This document shows positions 61,291-64,000 of a stretch of DNA of 64,000 bases, in pieces (the stretch's first letter is position 1; the number at the start of each line of letters is the position of its first letter). Both the position numbers and the translations under genes were made by a program. The notes under the pieces were generated by a model that searched no databases, had not been told where the DNA came from, and saw only the letters and a program-made list of their open reading frames with translations. The DNA is from Phaseolus vulgaris (Eukaryota; Streptophyta; Magnoliopsida; Fabales; Fabaceae): contig NC_023757.2 in NCBI RefSeq assembly GCF_000499845.2, positions 1,002,720 to 1,066,719 of the forward strand, written 5' to 3'.

Positions 61291-63605
61291 AGATGATGAT
61301 AAATTCATAACAAAGAGCTAAAAGTAAGAGCATAGAATAGAGTTTATATTTTAAATCATATTTTAAAATAAATTTTTTTATTTTAGATTGTGTTAAAATA
61401 GAAAATAAAAATATATTTTAGGTTATATAATTTATAATATATTTTTTATATTTAAAAAAATATAATTTAAAATATATTTTGAACTGTATATACAAAATAC
61501 AAAAATTTAGGAAATAAGAGTTATTAAGCGTTTTTAGTTTGAATTAGTTCTAAATTGAATTGTGTGTGATGAAAATATTCTGAATATAAAATGAAAAATT
61601 AATATTTTTTTATTTTGAATGGATTTTACAATTTAAAATAAAATATTTAAAATATTTGTATTAAAATCAGTTCCAAATAGATTTTTTTTATAAAAAACAT
61701 TTAGAATATTTGCATTGAGATGGGTTCGAATAGAACCTTGTGTAATGCATAGAGAGAAGTTGAAGAATGAGAAGAAGAAATAAATGGAAGAAGAGAAAAA
61801 AATTGAAGAAGAGGTCAATCCTCAACGAGAAGATGAAGAATCTTGAAAAGGAATGATAATTATCATAATTAATATCTTAGTTTCATTTTTTTTTTATGAA
61901 AATGTAAATGTGTTTTGTCTTCTGAAATATGGGATTTTTGGTTATCTATATTGTCACAAATTATTTTTCCTATTATAGATATAAGAGTATTTTTTAGATA
62001 AAATATTAAAGTATTATTTATTGTCTTTCTTATACTTTTCTTCTAATAATTTTTATTTTATAATATTATTAAGTTATAAATAATTGCAGTTTCTTATTAA
62101 ATCATTTTATTAATATTTTATATTGGTTTGAAAAATAAATATTACTTATTAATAATTCTTCGTAGTCAAATTATACTTGTGAACTAACAACAAATTTTTT
62201 TTTTTAACAAATATTTTATCTTTTACACCAATTGCTTTTATATTTTCTTTGTTTTCTTTTGCCATTGTAAATTGGGTCAAATGCACATACAAGCTATACG
62301 AGCTATGAAAAATCTTAGGTAAGTAAATTAAATATAAAATTTTACCATAATTTAAGATTATAAACTCTGTCAATATACAATATTTTTCTTCTTCTATTTT
62401 TTTAAATACATTCAAACAAAGTATTTTTTTCAATGATGTATTTGTTTCTAAAAAATAATTTGATGAGTAGCAACCTTTTTTCCATAAAAAATTAATAATA
62501 TAACTTATTCAAATTAATTTATTTTTAAAGTATATAATCAATAAGAATCTTAGTCAAAAATATATAATTAACAGATACTACTTTTTATCATAAATTATTA
62601 ATAACATTATCCTCATCTATAATTTTAGATATTTAATAATGTAATATTTATTGTATGTTTTTTAAATCATTTCGAAAATTACAAATATTTTATATTAATA
62701 TTAATATAATATTTTTTCATTATTATTATTATTATAGTAAGTTTTCGAATACTTGAAAATAAATGTCAAAATAAAAAAGAGACCAAAATAAAATGGGAGT
62801 TTGAGAAAGAGAAAACATTGGAAACATATATAAAATAAAGTTTGTTGTTCTAGATGCTTTGACCATTGAAATCATTTGAAAATGAGAGATTCAACACATT
62901 TTGCTATCAAACACACAAAATTTTCATTCCCTGGTTTGACAAAGAAGAACATGAATTTGTTGTCCTCTTTCGAGAAAATGCATAAAGTGGTCAAAAAAAG
63001 CACGTTTGGATTTTACCATCGACTAGAAACTCAAACATATAACTTTAATTATTGAAGTTGTAAAGTAACAGTTTAATTGAAACCTAACATGAAAGAAAAT
63101 TATAAAATATGTAGTTTAAATTAGTAGGTAAATAATGTAAGTAATTTATTGGTGGGAAAAATCATTTTAACATGTAAAGTTGTAAAATTGATTTTTTCTT
63201 CTTCTCTAATTTTGGTTTTGTTTTTGTGATATCAAATTTTGTTTTTATATCGAATCCTGATTTGATAATTAAATGAGTGATGTTTAGATTTAATTTATAT
63301 AACCGATTTAAAGTATTAATTGAATCATTAAATTGTTCAAACTTAAAGATACGTGGTATTCAGATTGCTTAATTATTAAATATTTGATTAATCTATTTTG
63401 ATGTTTTCAATTTTCAATTTTGATTTTTGATATCATTTTTCAATTTTTGTTTTATGTTTTTCAATTCTTAACTCCAATTAATTTGTACATGAACTGTAAT
63501 AAAGATTGAATACAACTAGAATATGATTCTTCTAAGAATCGATTTAGGTTAAACTTTATATTGCAAAATTTAATGAACATTAGTCTCTTTAATTTCATGA
63601 AAGTG
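61291..63605. other. AT-rich intergenic DNA, no gene recognised
   Basis: Very AT-rich, short open frames with Phe/Ile/Lys/Asn bias, no domain or RNA gene recognised. Confidence 0.5.
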
Positions 63606-63610
63606 ATAAT

Positions 63611-63745
63611 CAATTGGGTTATGATGAAAATGTGTTTGGTTATACATTCTATGATCTTAAGGTGAATAAGTTTGTGAAAAGTTTTGATGTGAAATTTATG
63701 GAAGACTAAATCATTGATGAAGTAGAAAAATTTACAGGAATAGGG
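63611..63745 (+). pseudogene. Highly decayed copia polyprotein fragment
   Basis: The plus-strand frame reads LGYDENVFGYTFYDLKVNKF, then VKSFDVKFMED, a stop, then IIDEVEKF. This order matches the post-integrase segment of copia polyproteins (GY...GYRLYDP...RSRDVVF.ED..I.D). An in-frame TAA at about 63707 and the AT drift mark it as old. Nothing recognisable continues on either side. Confidence 0.5.
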
Positions 63746-63749
63746 ATGA

Positions 63750-64000
63750 TGTTTGATGAAAAGATTTTAAAACACAAAACATGGTTTAAATAATACTATT
63801 TACAAAAATTATTATAAAAAACACAATTTGTTTTCATTGGTTAAAATATTTGAATTAAAAGTGAATAAAATATGAAAAATAAAAAGTATACTAAAATATA
63901 CCAAAATAATAAAAAACAATAATAGTTAAACAGTGAAATATAGAATATAAAAAAAAATCTAACAAAAGAATCATAGGAGAAGAAATTTGGTGGTAAAAGT
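63750..64000. other. Right-edge AT-rich DNA
   Basis: No feature recognised; the window ends here. Confidence 0.4.

Overview
This window is nuclear DNA from a flowering plant, most likely a legume of the bean, cowpea or soybean type. The evidence is AT-rich non-coding sequence with GT-AG introns of plant style, a CYP71D-type P450 tandem cluster, plant-type spindle-checkpoint and splicing-factor genes, and dispersed repeats of a kind I know from legume genomes. The species call is an inference.

Layout. 1-6.1 kb (minus strand): most of a proton pump-interactor-like gene. It has eight visible coding exons, runs off the left edge at its C-terminal membrane anchor, and carries about 37 copies of an 11-residue acidic repeat in exon 2. 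6.1-17.9 kb: an AT-rich gene desert with microsatellites and decayed repeats. 18.0-21.6 kb (plus): a complete 11-exon BUBR1/Mad3-type spindle-checkpoint gene with two KEN boxes and no kinase. 22.9-23.6 kb (plus): an intronless, GC-rich U2AF35 gene whose UHM domain has lost about 11 residues covering the RNP1-like strand. 23.7-30.2 kb: non-coding, with two MITE-like elements and a dispersed repeat.

30.3-50.1 kb is a CYP71D-like cytochrome P450 cluster. Three genes look intact (plus strand, 30.3, 37.2 and 48.4 kb). One is a pseudogene (minus, 32.6-34.3 kb) with a one-base frameshift and a proline in place of the I-helix threonine. The third P450 gene lies partly in a large inverted repeat: arms of about 3 kb (37987-40941 and 43561-46588) around a 2.6-kb spacer of duplicated transposon-like modules. 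The outer part of the arms, including intron and exon 2, looks identical, so the right arm carries an orphan second exon facing the real gene. Read-through from the real gene would give a hairpin transcript. A further, older partial copy in direct orientation abuts the right arm.

50.2-64 kb is mobile-element debris: a possible solo LTR, a broken gypsy-type gag fused to a coiled-coil segment, a dispersed repeat shared with the P450 spacer, a Ty1/copia element with 5' LTR and primer-binding site but no recognisable gag and a truncated reverse transcriptase, and a very decayed second copia fragment at the right edge.

The first three genes are housekeeping genes and look unrelated in function. 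The P450s are local tandem duplicates, probably of specialised metabolism, and their neighbourhood shows duplication, inversion and pseudogenisation.
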